Shown here one piece after another: positions 8,103 to 14,457 of a stretch of DNA of 28,475 bases. A program made the position numbers and the translations under genes. The notes under the pieces were generated by a model. That model ran no database searches. It worked only from the letters and a program-made list of their open reading frames with translations, and was not told the DNA's origin. This stretch comes from a virus: positions 1-28,475 of the IMG/VR virus record IMGVR_UViG_3300032893_002468. One strand, given 5' to 3'. Position 1 is the first letter of the stretch. Every line of letters begins with the position of its first letter.

Positions 8103-8503
8103 AGCAGTTTTATATTAAATCTATTTTTCATTGCTTCAATGGTTTCATTTGGCACATTATGTACATTTATATTGCCATGCCTATTTTCCACCACAATGGA
8201 AAAAACCATATAATCATATTTTGCAGCCATATCAAAATAAGGCTGCATTTCTTTTTCTGTGGTAAAAGTATTGGCAACAAATATTTTTTGAACACCATTT
8301 ATCATGTGAATTACCGTGTTATTCTGACACCAGAGATGTGCAGAGCCAAGTCTTGTTTTATCAAAATTGTATTTTCCATCCTGCATAAAAAAATTATCTG
8401 CAGATAACACAGGAAACTCATTTCCATAAGCCATTGCCTCTGCAAATTCAGTTTTGCCTGCGCCCGGAATCCCGCGAACTAATATCAACATTTTTTTATT
8501 CAT
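8099..8503 (-). CDS. P-loop nucleotide kinase, N4BP2-like polynucleotide kinase fold
   Basis: AAA_33-type P-loop kinase of 134 aa. Walker A GIPGAGKT is at 11-18, followed by SADNFF with D36, then KYNFDKTRLGSAHLWCQ (44-60), the block typical of N4BP2-like 5'-polynucleotide kinases, VANTF with N78, and VHNVPNETIEAMKNRF near the C-terminus as the Arg-bearing lid. Start ATG 8503 was preferred: it gives the 8-base ATG..TAA overlap with the upstream gene seen elsewhere in this genome, whereas an in-frame TTG at 8527 would overlap by 31 bases. With RNA ligase 1 in the same genome, a 5'-OH end-phosphorylating role is plausible; a nucleotide kinase role cannot be excluded. Confidence 0.8.
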   Translation of the reverse strand: MNKKMLILVRGIPGAGKTEFAEAMAYGNEFPVLSADNFFMQDGKYNFDKTRLGSAHLWCQNNTVIHMINGVQKIFVANTFTTEKEMQPYFDMAAKYDYMVFSIVVENRHGNINVHNVPNETIEAMKNRFNIKLL

Positions 8504-8939
8504 CCAATGATTTTTTAAATTCTTCAAGATTAATGGGAATTATTTGCATTTCAGCTCCGATGTTAAATATTTTTTTGGATGCCAAATCTTTAGCTTGAAT
8601 TGTAGGAATTTTTGATTTCTTTGTTTTATGGCCAATAAACATAAAAGTTTCTTTACATCCTTCCAAAGCAAAAATATCTCCTTTCTTTAAAAATTTGGGA
8701 TTAAGAGTAGGTTCAAGAACTGTTTCATCTCTTCCTACAATTGCTTTTGCTGTTGGCAATCCATGAAATTTTCCATAAAAAGAAACCACTACATTTTTAC
8801 CATTAAATTTACCTAGCCATTTGGTGCGTCTTGTTTCAAGAAATACAATTTTTTCTCCTGATACAAGTTCGATTACATCACCCTTGCTAACTAGCTTTGA
8901 ACCACCTTCATTAAAGGGAAAAAAAGTTTTAGTTTTCAT
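8496..8939 (-). CDS. Hypothetical protein, first gene of the left minus-strand operon, 147 aa
   Basis: Starts at ATG 8939, 22 bases from a TATATTTAC promoter-like box, and overlaps the kinase gene at its 3' end. The product looks beta-rich and basic, with two similar halves: KLVSKGDVIELVSGEKIVFLE and LKKGDIFALEGCKETFMFIG both have a K-G-D-(V/I) turn, so a duplicated SH3-like or small barrel fold is possible. No catalytic motif is visible and no family is recognised. Confidence 0.7.
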   Translation of the reverse strand: MKTKTFFPFNEGGSKLVSKGDVIELVSGEKIVFLETRRTKWLGKFNGKNVVVSFYGKFHGLPTAKAIVGRDETVLEPTLNPKFLKKGDIFALEGCKETFMFIGHKTKKSKIPTIQAKDLASKKIFNIGAEMQIIPINLEEFKKSLDE

Positions 8940-8960
8940 TATGTATAAATTTTAAGATAT

Positions 8961-8969
8961 GTAAATATA
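8961..8969 (-). promoter_or_regulatory. Promoter-like box for the 8939-6947 operon
   Basis: On the minus strand this reads TATATTTAC within GTTATATTTACATATC, 22 bases upstream of ATG 8939. The core TTATATTTACATAT is repeated exactly at 10521-10534 before another first gene of a transcription unit, which is the best evidence that it is functional. It resembles the Bacteroidota TAnnTTTG element. Confidence 0.45.
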
Positions 8970-9012
8970 ACTATATTTTTGGAAATAAACACAATTTTTA
9001 AAATAAAAAATT

Positions 9013-9099
9013 CATATAATATTACTATATCGCGTGCGGGCGAGCACGACTAGAGCTCTAGAGATATACATTCCTTGAATCTCTAGCCTTTATTATATG
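9013..9099. ncRNA. Candidate structured RNA or DNA element in the divergent control region
   Basis: A GC-rich island within the 269-base gap between divergent genes. An outer 9-base-pair helix is formed by CATATAATA (9013-9021) and TATTATATG (9091-9099). It encloses a hairpin CGTGC/GCACG (9033-9037 with 9044-9048, loop GGGCGA) and a hairpin CTAGAGAT/ATCTCTAG (9058-9065 with 9079-9086, 13-base loop). A 12-base palindrome CTAGAGCTCTAG (9050-9061) could compete with the second hairpin. No tRNA cloverleaf, hammerhead core or ORF fits. It could be a small RNA, a leader for either flanking operon, or a DNA site such as an origin; strand and function are open. Confidence 0.4.
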
Positions 9100-9128
9100 G
9101 TTCTCTCATTTTTGGTTTTAAACATTTA

Positions 9129-9148
9129 GTTAAATGTATGTTAAATTT
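9129..9148. promoter_or_regulatory. Second candidate operator: GTTAAAT repeated with 11-base period
   Basis: GTTAAAT occurs at 9129 and 9140, 11 bases apart, in a 20-base block matching the repeat at 6929-6948 at 17 of 20 positions. It ends 48 bases before the TATATTTG box at 9197. The first half also lies in an inverted repeat ACATTTA/TAAATGT (9122-9137 region). The likely binder is the phage OmpR-family regulator, by inference. Confidence 0.4.
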
Positions 9149-9196
9149 TTTTGTAAATAAATATAGAAACTATTTTTTTATTTGAATAATAGTGTT

Positions 9197-9204
9197 TATA
9201 TTTG
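9197..9204 (+). promoter_or_regulatory. Promoter-like TATATTTG box before the plus-strand operon
   Basis: TATATTTG is an exact match to the Bacteroidota -7 consensus TAnnTTTG. A TTTG is present at 9181-9184, but the 12-base spacing is shorter than the usual 19-20 to a -33 element. The box ends only five bases before ATG 9209, so if it is used, the 49 aa gene would be leaderless or translated from a minimal leader. Confidence 0.4.
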
Positions 9205-9208
9205 CATT

Positions 9209-9358
9209 ATGAAAACTAATTTTAAAATATATCAGGAAATAAATCGTAAAAATGCAGTAAAGGCAGGTTTCTATGACGGGAGATTTAAATCCCGCATTAT
9301 TATAGATAAAAAAAAGAATGAGCATAGGAAACTTCGTAAAAATAAGAATATAGAATGA
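9209..9358 (+). CDS. Small basic protein, 49 aa
   Basis: A complete short frame from ATG 9209 to TGA 9356-9358 that opens the rightward operon. The product is strongly basic, beginning MKTNFKIYQEINRKN and ending in a Lys/Arg-rich tail (KKKNEHRKLRKNKNIE), with AVKAGFYDGRFKSR in the centre. It sits 17 bases before the RNase H-like gene. Codon use matches its neighbours. It may bind nucleic acid because of its charge, but no family is recognised. Confidence 0.6.
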   Translation: MKTNFKIYQEINRKNAVKAGFYDGRFKSRIIIDKKKNEHRKLRKNKNIE

Positions 9359-9375
9359 TATAAAATTTTATTACA

Positions 9376-9894
9376 ATGGAAGAACTTAAGAAATTAGAAT
9401 TCAAGAAAATTGACGGAACTCACATTGAAAATGTGGAACAATATGTTAAGAATTGGATAAAGGAAAATCCTCATGGCACCATTACACTGGGTTGCGATAG
9501 CCAGGTACATGGCCGTAGAATAAAATTTTCTGTGGTTATTTGTCTTCATTACATTGATAAGCAAGGTGTAGGACATGGAGCACATGTTATTGCAGCAGAT
9601 GTATGGGAAAAAAGGATGAATAAAACTTCCATTGAAGAAATGCCATCAAAACTTTGGAGAGAAGCAGAATATGTTTTGGTTGCTGCTGAAATGGTTGATG
9701 GAAAGGATGAGGCCTTTAAGAAATATATTACTGTTCATCTTGACTATAATGAAGAACCCGGTGAAGCAATGCAAAATAAATCCAATGTTTTATTTGCTTC
9801 AGGCATAGGCTATATTAATGCCTTTGGCTATCATGCAGTGGGTAAGCCATTTTCCTGGGCATCAACCCACACAGCGGATGCATACTGTAGATAA
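9376..9894 (+). CDS. RNase H-fold protein of the YkuK/DUF458 family
   Basis: The sequence ITLGCDSQVHGRRIKFSVVICLHY (from about residue 36) is the hallmark first strand pair of this predicted ribonuclease H-like family, with the Asp of GCDSQ in the usual catalytic position. Further family features are GHGAHVIAADVW, a Glu-rich helix EAEYVLVAAEMV, VHLDYN with an Asp on the fourth strand, and a C-terminal GYHAVGKPFSWASTHTADAYCR with H and D near the end. The length of 172 aa is normal for the family. A nuclease role is predicted from the fold only. It lies just downstream of the 49 aa gene on the plus strand. Confidence 0.85.
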   Translation: MEELKKLEFKKIDGTHIENVEQYVKNWIKENPHGTITLGCDSQVHGRRIKFSVVICLHYIDKQGVGHGAHVIAADVWEKRMNKTSIEEMPSKLWREAEYVLVAAEMVDGKDEAFKKYITVHLDYNEEPGEAMQNKSNVLFASGIGYINAFGYHAVGKPFSWASTHTADAYCR

Positions 9895-9906
9895 TATTAA
9901 AAGACT

Positions 9907-10116
9907 ATGCCAAAAAATTTTATATTTGAAATTATTTCAGAAAATAAAAAATCACTTAATTTAGAATATGAACTTAATTTAGAATATGGACTTAATATTA
10001 CTGTTTGGGATGAATTAAGAGATGAATTAGATACTGAAATTTATTTGGAATTAGAGGAAAAATTTATTTTGGAAAATGAATTAAATGAATTAAAATTAAG
10101 ATTTCTTCAGGGATAA
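9907..10116 (+). CDS. Small Glu/Leu-rich protein, 69 aa
   Basis: Starts at ATG 9907 directly after the motif AAAAGACT, 12 bases past the RNase H-like gene. It contains an internal near-repeat, NLEYELNLEYGLN, and an acidic heptad-like C-terminus (WDELRDELDTEIYLELEEKF). The DEL..EL pattern recalls the small ORFs at 14441-15053, suggesting one paralogous family, though such low-complexity similarity is weak evidence. Probably helical; no function recognised. Confidence 0.6.
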   Translation: MPKNFIFEIISENKKSLNLEYELNLEYGLNITVWDELRDELDTEIYLELEEKFILENELNELKLRFLQG

Positions 10117-10131
10117 ATATAAAAAAGACCC

Positions 10132-10464
10132 ATGAAAAAATTTATCTTAATTTTTTTAGTATTTTTATTAAGTTGCAATGTATACGTGGTAAAGAACATA
10201 TATCAAAAGACCTACCCCATTTCTGATTCCACGGTATTTGTACAAGATATTTATACTCAATGCAAAAAATATAATGCAGATTCAATACCTTTAAACCAAT
10301 GGCTGGATAATAAATTTTTAAGTGGTGATTCTGTAATTATAGAGCAAAAAATGTTAAGAAAAATTATAGATGATAAAACCTCTTATACATTTATTTGTAC
10401 CAAATATTCTTTGGAAATTCCTTATTATCAATTTACCATAAGATATAAAGGCAAAAGCAAATAG
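10132..10464 (+). CDS. Small lipoprotein, 110 aa
   Basis: Begins MKKFILIFLVFLLSCNVYVV: a short basic start, a hydrophobic segment and a lipobox-like LLSC with Cys at residue 15, so an export signal with lipid attachment is likely. The mature part is soluble and charged, with two more Cys residues. Phage lipoproteins can act in superinfection exclusion or lysis, but nothing here identifies either. GATAAATA (10112-10119) and AAAAGACCC precede the start. A strong hairpin follows the stop, so this gene ends its transcription unit. Confidence 0.7.
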   Translation: MKKFILIFLVFLLSCNVYVVKNIYQKTYPISDSTVFVQDIYTQCKKYNADSIPLNQWLDNKFLSGDSVIIEQKMLRKIIDDKTSYTFICTKYSLEIPYYQFTIRYKGKSK

Positions 10465-10484
10465 AATTAATTTTTTTAATTTTT

Positions 10485-10518
10485 AAATGGCTTGAAATTT
10501 TTTAGTTTCAAGCTATTT
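10485..10518 (+). terminator. Hairpin terminator after the lipoprotein gene
   Basis: AAATGGCTTGAAA pairs with TTTCAAGCTATTT to form a 13-base-pair stem with one G-T pair and an 8-base loop. It lies 20 bases past the stop codon and only two bases before the next promoter-like box. The 3' tail (GATTATATTTAC) is T-rich but not a clean T run, so termination efficiency is uncertain. Confidence 0.6.
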
Positions 10519-10520
10519 GA

Positions 10521-10530
10521 TTATATTTAC
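10521..10530 (+). promoter_or_regulatory. Promoter-like TTATATTTAC box
   Basis: Lies between the hairpin at 10485-10518 and ATG 10565. TTATATTTACATAT here is identical to the box before the divergent leftward operon (8961-8969 on the minus strand). Position right after a terminator and before the first gene of a new unit supports a promoter. No matching -33 TTTG was found. Confidence 0.45.
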
Positions 10531-10564
10531 ATATCAATTTAAAATCTAACTAAATTTAATTTTT

Positions 10565-11011
10565 ATGCTAAATGAAATTTTAGGTGAAAGTAAAAAGTTA
10601 GGTGAAACCAATGATTGTGTAGTAATTGCTTTATCAATTAGTTGTAATATTCCTTATTCTATTGCTCATGAGTATTGTAAGCAAAAAGGAAGAAAAAGTA
10701 GAAAGGGATTTAATTGTTTTGATCCATTAAGTGGAGATGATAGTTCACTTTTTTGGGAATACCGTATTTCCAATATAACCGTTGGAGATAAAAATTTTAC
10801 GATATATTATCATGTAAAACCACATATGACCATTAAAACTTTTAGTAAAAGATTTTCAAAAGGGAGATATGTAGTAGTTAGAAGACGTCACGCATTAAGT
10901 GTAATTGATGGTAATGTTATTAATGAACGTAGTAGTTTAAATCAACATGTTAATTATTTTTTTGAAATTGTTGAAATTCCTCAAAGTAGTGGTGAAGAAG
11001 TAATATATTAA
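10565..11011 (+). CDS. Papain-like cysteine-protease-fold protein, 148 aa
   Basis: First gene after the hairpin and promoter-like box. It has the layout of small papain-like proteins: GETNDCVVIALSI with C18 at the start of a helix, IPYSIAHEYCKQKGRKS as the second helix, then a beta half with GRYVVVRRRHALSVIDGNVIN giving H109 as the likely catalytic His and D115 or N120 as its partner. Similar NDC...H-A-x-x-V-x-D-G proteins are found in several large phages, as far as memory goes. Peptidase, deubiquitinase-like or transglutaminase-like chemistry are all possible; no substrate is suggested. No signal peptide is present, so it acts in the cytoplasm. Confidence 0.6.
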   Translation: MLNEILGESKKLGETNDCVVIALSISCNIPYSIAHEYCKQKGRKSRKGFNCFDPLSGDDSSLFWEYRISNITVGDKNFTIYYHVKPHMTIKTFSKRFSKGRYVVVRRRHALSVIDGNVINERSSLNQHVNYFFEIVEIPQSSGEEVIY

Positions 11012-11022
11012 ATCTTATATAT

Positions 11023-11253
11023 ATGAAAAATATTTTATTGAAAAATGGCTATTCTCCTAAAGAGTATGGATTTGTAAAAGTAATGAGTGAAAATACTCAT
11101 TGGATTACATTGTTTAAAGAAAATGGAGGACTTCAAATGTATGCATATTTTTCAGAGGATACGGAATTTGAAAAAATTTATGATACAGGAATCATATCAG
11201 TTAATGAAAAAGAATTGCAGACATTAATTAATATATTAAACCAGCATGATTAA
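11023..11253 (+). CDS. Hypothetical protein, 76 aa
   Basis: Starts at ATG 11023, 11 bases after the papain-like gene, and overlaps the nucleotidyltransferase start by eight bases. The product looks like a small alpha/beta protein (FVKVMSENTHWITLFKENGG, then LQMYAYFSED) with a C-terminal helix, ELQTLINILNQHD. The C-terminal E/L-rich helix is common among small ORFs here. No family recognised. Confidence 0.6.
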   Translation: MKNILLKNGYSPKEYGFVKVMSENTHWITLFKENGGLQMYAYFSEDTEFEKIYDTGIISVNEKELQTLINILNQHD

Positions 11254-11974
11254 TTATAAAAAATATTATCTTAATGGAAATAAGTTTACATTTCAATTTA
11301 AGTTTAGCTTAGAATCTGTTTGGAATAATTATTTATATAAATTATCTATAAAACAATATAAAAAAATGAAGGCAGAAGAAATTTGTGAAGCCCTAGGAAT
11401 TGATCAATCTAAAATTTTAAACATATATCCCTATGGCTCTAGAGTTTATGGAACGGCAAAAGAATGGTCGGATTATGATTATGTTATAGTTTTTAAATCT
11501 ACTTTACCAAGTGGTGCATTTAAAGATAATGCAATTTCTTCAAAAAATAAAATGATCCAAGGTACATGCTATTCCAGAGCGGGTTTTATTGATGCTCTTA
11601 ATAACTATCAAATAAGCGCTCTTGAATGTTTTTTTCTTCCTGAAGATAAAATAATTCAAAAGAAAATGAATTTTTCTCTAAAGCCTTTGGATAAAAGAGC
11701 TTTGGTTAAAAATATTATTGCCACGGCCTCTTCATGCTGGCATAATGCTATTTTATCACATCAAAATGATAATGAAGAATTTGCCAAGAAAAATGTCTAT
11801 CATGCCATAAGAATTCTCCATTTTGGCTTGCAGATTTTAAGAGATGGAAAAATAACCAATTATGGAAGGATGAATGATTTTAAAGGTGAAGTTTATGGTG
11901 ATAAGGATTTTCATGTAAAAACATATTTTAACAAATTTTTAACATTAAGTGATAAATTAAAAGGATTACAATGA
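11246..11974 (+). CDS. Second Pol-beta-fold nucleotidyltransferase, 242 aa
   Basis: The active site motif is YPYGSRVYGT at 61-70, followed by SDYDYVIVF with metal-binding D76 and D78, the GSxxYGT...SDxD pattern shared with the RlaP-like enzyme at 4431-5573. The C-terminal half is helical (NVYHAIRILHFGLQILRDG), which recalls HEPN-like or substrate-binding helices of such enzymes. It starts inside the 76 aa gene and ends overlapping the RNA ligase start by four bases (ATGA), so it is translationally coupled to the ligase. This coupling is the best hint that it takes part in RNA end repair, perhaps by adding nucleotides. Confidence 0.8.
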   Translation: MINYKKYYLNGNKFTFQFKFSLESVWNNYLYKLSIKQYKKMKAEEICEALGIDQSKILNIYPYGSRVYGTAKEWSDYDYVIVFKSTLPSGAFKDNAISSKNKMIQGTCYSRAGFIDALNNYQISALECFFLPEDKIIQKKMNFSLKPLDKRALVKNIIATASSCWHNAILSHQNDNEEFAKKNVYHAIRILHFGLQILRDGKITNYGRMNDFKGEVYGDKDFHVKTYFNKFLTLSDKLKGLQ

Positions 11975-13113
11975 ACTATTCATTAACATACGAAGATGCT
12001 TTAAAACTTTGCGAAGCCTATAAAGATTTTAATTTTTATAAGACTGAACATATGTTTGGGAATTTTAAAGCTGTTACTTTTAATTATTTTATTTGTGATT
12101 TTAATACTTTTAATAAGCCTATTGAAAATTCCAATATAAATGGCTTTGAAATGAGAGGAGTTACCTTTGTTTTTAATGAAGATGGCTCTTTATTTAAAAG
12201 ATTTTTAATGCTTAAGAAATTTTTTAATGTTAATCAAATTGAAGACACTCAGCATAATGTACTTAAAAATAAAAAAATTAAGTATGTTACCATAAAGGAA
12301 GATGGTTCATTGGTGGCATTTATGAATTTACCAAATGGAGCAGTTTTTGCAAAAACTCAAGCAGGTTTTACCAATGAACAGTCATTGGCTGCCATGAGAA
12401 TTTATAATTCTAATAAAAATATCAAGAAATTTGTAGATGAAGCTCTTGAGTCTGGTTTTACTCCATTATTTGAATATGTTTCCTTTGATAATCGTATAGT
12501 TTTGAAATATGCAAAGGAAGATTTAATTTTAATAGGTGTTCGTGATAATAAGTATGAAACTTATTTTTCTGCTGCTGAGCTAATTGCCAACGGTAAAAAA
12601 ATAGATATTTCTTATGTAAAACCTTTTTACACCAAATCTATTGAAGAGTTGGAAAATATAATGAATACTTCTGAAGATTTTGAAGGAGTTGTGGTGGAAT
12701 TTGATGATGGCCAACTGGTTAAATGGAAAACTAAATGGTATTGGAACGCTCATCAAGTTAGAGAAAATGTTAATAGAGAAAATATTATTATAAAATTAAT
12801 ATTGGAGAATAAAATAGATGATTTTTTATCTACTATAGATAATACAGATTATATAAAACAAATAAATAATATTCAAATAATTATTAATGAATATTTTATA
12901 CATAAAAAAGAAGAAATAGAAAATTTATGTAAATTATATAATGGTGATAAAAAAAATTTTGCAATTTTATATAAAACAAATAAAAATTTTTCTTTAGCTA
13001 TTAAATATATAATTGGAAATAAAGATATTAAACTTATAATAGCAGATTATTTAAAATTAAAAACTTCAAAATTATTAGTAGCAAGAAAATTTTTAAACGA
13101 TAAATATATTTAG
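11971..13113 (+). CDS. rnlA: T4 RNA ligase 1-like ATP-dependent RNA ligase
   Basis: Rnl1 family enzyme that seals 3'-OH and 5'-phosphate RNA ends, in T4 used to mend tRNA cut by host anticodon nuclease. Length (380 aa) matches T4 Rnl1 (374 aa). Motif I is TIKEDGSLVAF with adenylated Lys K109. Upstream is GFEMRGVTFVF with R62. Motif III/IIIa is LFEYVSFDNRIVL with E168. Motif IV is FEGVVVEFDDG (EG at 238-239). Motif V is VKWKTKW with K251 and K253. The C-terminal Rnl1-specific domain is present, but from about base 12775 the DNA drops sharply in GC (about 38% at 12661-12720 to about 8-13% at 12781-12900), leading into the adjacent homing endonuclease. Coupled to the nucleotidyltransferase upstream. 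Confidence 0.93.
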   Translation: MNYSLTYEDALKLCEAYKDFNFYKTEHMFGNFKAVTFNYFICDFNTFNKPIENSNINGFEMRGVTFVFNEDGSLFKRFLMLKKFFNVNQIEDTQHNVLKNKKIKYVTIKEDGSLVAFMNLPNGAVFAKTQAGFTNEQSLAAMRIYNSNKNIKKFVDEALESGFTPLFEYVSFDNRIVLKYAKEDLILIGVRDNKYETYFSAAELIANGKKIDISYVKPFYTKSIEELENIMNTSEDFEGVVVEFDDGQLVKWKTKWYWNAHQVRENVNRENIIIKLILENKIDDFLSTIDNTDYIKQINNIQIIINEYFIHKKEEIENLCKLYNGDKKNFAILYKTNKNFSLAIKYIIGNKDIKLIIADYLKLKTSKLLVARKFLNDKYI

Positions 13114-13142
13114 ATGTAATTTACAATACCAATATATGAATA

Positions 13143-13150
13143 TATAAATA
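13143..13150 (+). promoter_or_regulatory. TATAAATA box, late-promoter-like, before the second GIY-YIG gene
   Basis: TATAAATA is the exact T4 late-promoter core and ends 11 bases before ATG 13162. Free-standing homing endonuclease genes in T4-like phages often carry their own late promoter. In sequence this AT-rich the octamer can arise by chance. Confidence 0.35.
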
Positions 13151-13161
13151 AAAATATATTC

Positions 13162-13950
13162 ATGGAAACAAAAATTCATTATGTTTATTTAACAACTAAT
13201 TTAATAAATGGAAAACAGTATATAGGAGATCATACTATAGGAGCAAATGGAAACCAATATTATTTAGGAAGTGGTTCATATTTTTGTAATGCTGTTAAAA
13301 AATACGGTGAAAATAATTTTTTTAAAGAAATATTAGAATGGTTTGAAACAAGGGAAGAGGCCAGTGTAGCACAAAGTAAATATATTAAGCAATTTAATAC
13401 GTTAAAACCTAATGGGTATAATATAAGCCCAACAGGAGGATTAGGTATTCAAGGATGTCATTCTGAAGAAACTAAAAAACAAATAAAAATATCTTGTAAA
13501 GGAAAAACCTGTAAAAAAGTTTATACTTTAATAAATCCAAATGGAGATATATTTGAAAATGTTTCATTAATGGATATGTGTAGAAAATATCAATTAAATT
13601 TTGATACATTAAGAAAACATATTAATTATGGAAAAATTAAAGTTAATAAAACGTATAATATAAAACAAATTACACTTAATTGTGAAAATTGGCAAGTAAA
13701 AAAATTAACAGAATCTAAACAACGAAGAAATATATTATGGACTTTAATAAGTCCTACTAATATTTACCATAATCTTTATAAGCATGAATTATTTAAATTT
13801 GTAACTGATAATAATTTAAATTGGAGGCTTTTGACCACATGGAAAAATAAAGGAAAAATTAAAATAAAAAATAAAAAATTATGTACTCAAAAAACATTAA
13901 ATACCATTGGATGGGAATTTATAAATTATACTAAATGGAAAAATAATTAA
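13162..13950 (+). CDS. GIY-YIG homing endonuclease with C-terminal helix-turn-helix repeats
   Basis: The catalytic domain (about residues 4-95) has YVYLTTN and KQYIGDH, then YLGSGSYFCNAVKKYG and ASVAQSKYIKQFN. It is clearly related to the first endonuclease at 1805-2527 (shared TTNLIN.KQYIG.H and LKPNGYN.SPTGG-type blocks). The C-terminal half differs: no zinc finger, but two copies of a pattern starting YTLINPNGDIF...MCRKYQL.FDTLRKH and WTLISPTNIY...FVTDNNLNWRLL, resembling the NUMOD1/IENR helix-turn-helix motifs that bind homing sites. It separates the RNA ligase and phosphatase genes and is very AT-rich, both consistent with insertion by homing. Its start follows a TATAAATA box. Confidence 0.88.
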   Translation: METKIHYVYLTTNLINGKQYIGDHTIGANGNQYYLGSGSYFCNAVKKYGENNFFKEILEWFETREEASVAQSKYIKQFNTLKPNGYNISPTGGLGIQGCHSEETKKQIKISCKGKTCKKVYTLINPNGDIFENVSLMDMCRKYQLNFDTLRKHINYGKIKVNKTYNIKQITLNCENWQVKKLTESKQRRNILWTLISPTNIYHNLYKHELFKFVTDNNLNWRLLTTWKNKGKIKIKNKKLCTQKTLNTIGWEFINYTKWKNN

Positions 13951-13956
13951 TGAATT

Positions 13957-14457
13957 ATGAAAATTTTAATATACGGAAAAAGAGAATTTAATAAATTTAT
14001 GGTTTTTAATGGAATTGATGATATTAACGTAGAAAGTCAAGATACTATGTTTGTTTCCATAAATAATGTTTATTTGCCTGAAATGTATTTGGGAAAAGAG
14101 GGGATTAGATCTTATTTTAAACGTAATCATTCCAATGTCTTAATAATGAATTTTGGTGATTTTTCTGAAACTGCAGCAGACAATTTATTAAAAGAAGGTT
14201 ATACAGGTGTATTTAATGATTTTAGAGCTAAAAAATTATATGAATTTATTAAGAAAAATAAGAATAAAAGCTTAGCTGTTATTCACTGTGGAGCTGGAGT
14301 TTCTCGTTCAGGAGCAGTGGGAACTTTCATATGGGATTTATATGGAAAAAACTCAATGACATGGGATGAATTTATAAGAAAAAATCCTAGAATTGAGCCA
14401 AATCAACATATCCTTAAACTTTTACATAAACAAAGAGAAAATGATAAAAGTATATAA
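13957..14457 (+). CDS. Dual-specificity (cysteine-based) phosphatase, 166 aa
   Basis: The signature VIHCGAGVSRSGAVG at about 108-122 is the Cys-based phosphatase active site HC(X5)R(S), with C111 nucleophile and R117 phosphate binder. A likely general-acid Asp, D68, lies in NFGDFS. The following helices (GTFIWDLYGKN, RIEPNQHILKLL) match small dual-specificity phosphatases of the kind found in many large phages. Targets could be phosphoproteins, RNA 5' ends or small phosphorylated molecules. It follows the homing endonuclease by six bases, and the next small ORF starts inside its 3' end. Confidence 0.85.
   Translation: MKILIYGKREFNKFMVFNGIDDINVESQDTMFVSINNVYLPEMYLGKEGIRSYFKRNHSNVLIMNFGDFSETAADNLLKEGYTGVFNDFRAKKLYEFIKKNKNKSLAVIHCGAGVSRSGAVGTFIWDLYGKNSMTWDEFIRKNPRIEPNQHILKLLHKQRENDKSI

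Noticed and set aside
8504-8527. In-frame TTG start for the P-loop kinase, adding eight residues
   Set aside because: It would make a 31-base overlap with the upstream gene. ATG 8503 gives the 8-base overlap used repeatedly in this genome.
9013-9099. tRNA gene in the GC-rich island
   Set aside because: The outer helix is 9 rather than 7 base pairs, there is no T-arm with the usual loop and no anticodon arm of the right size.
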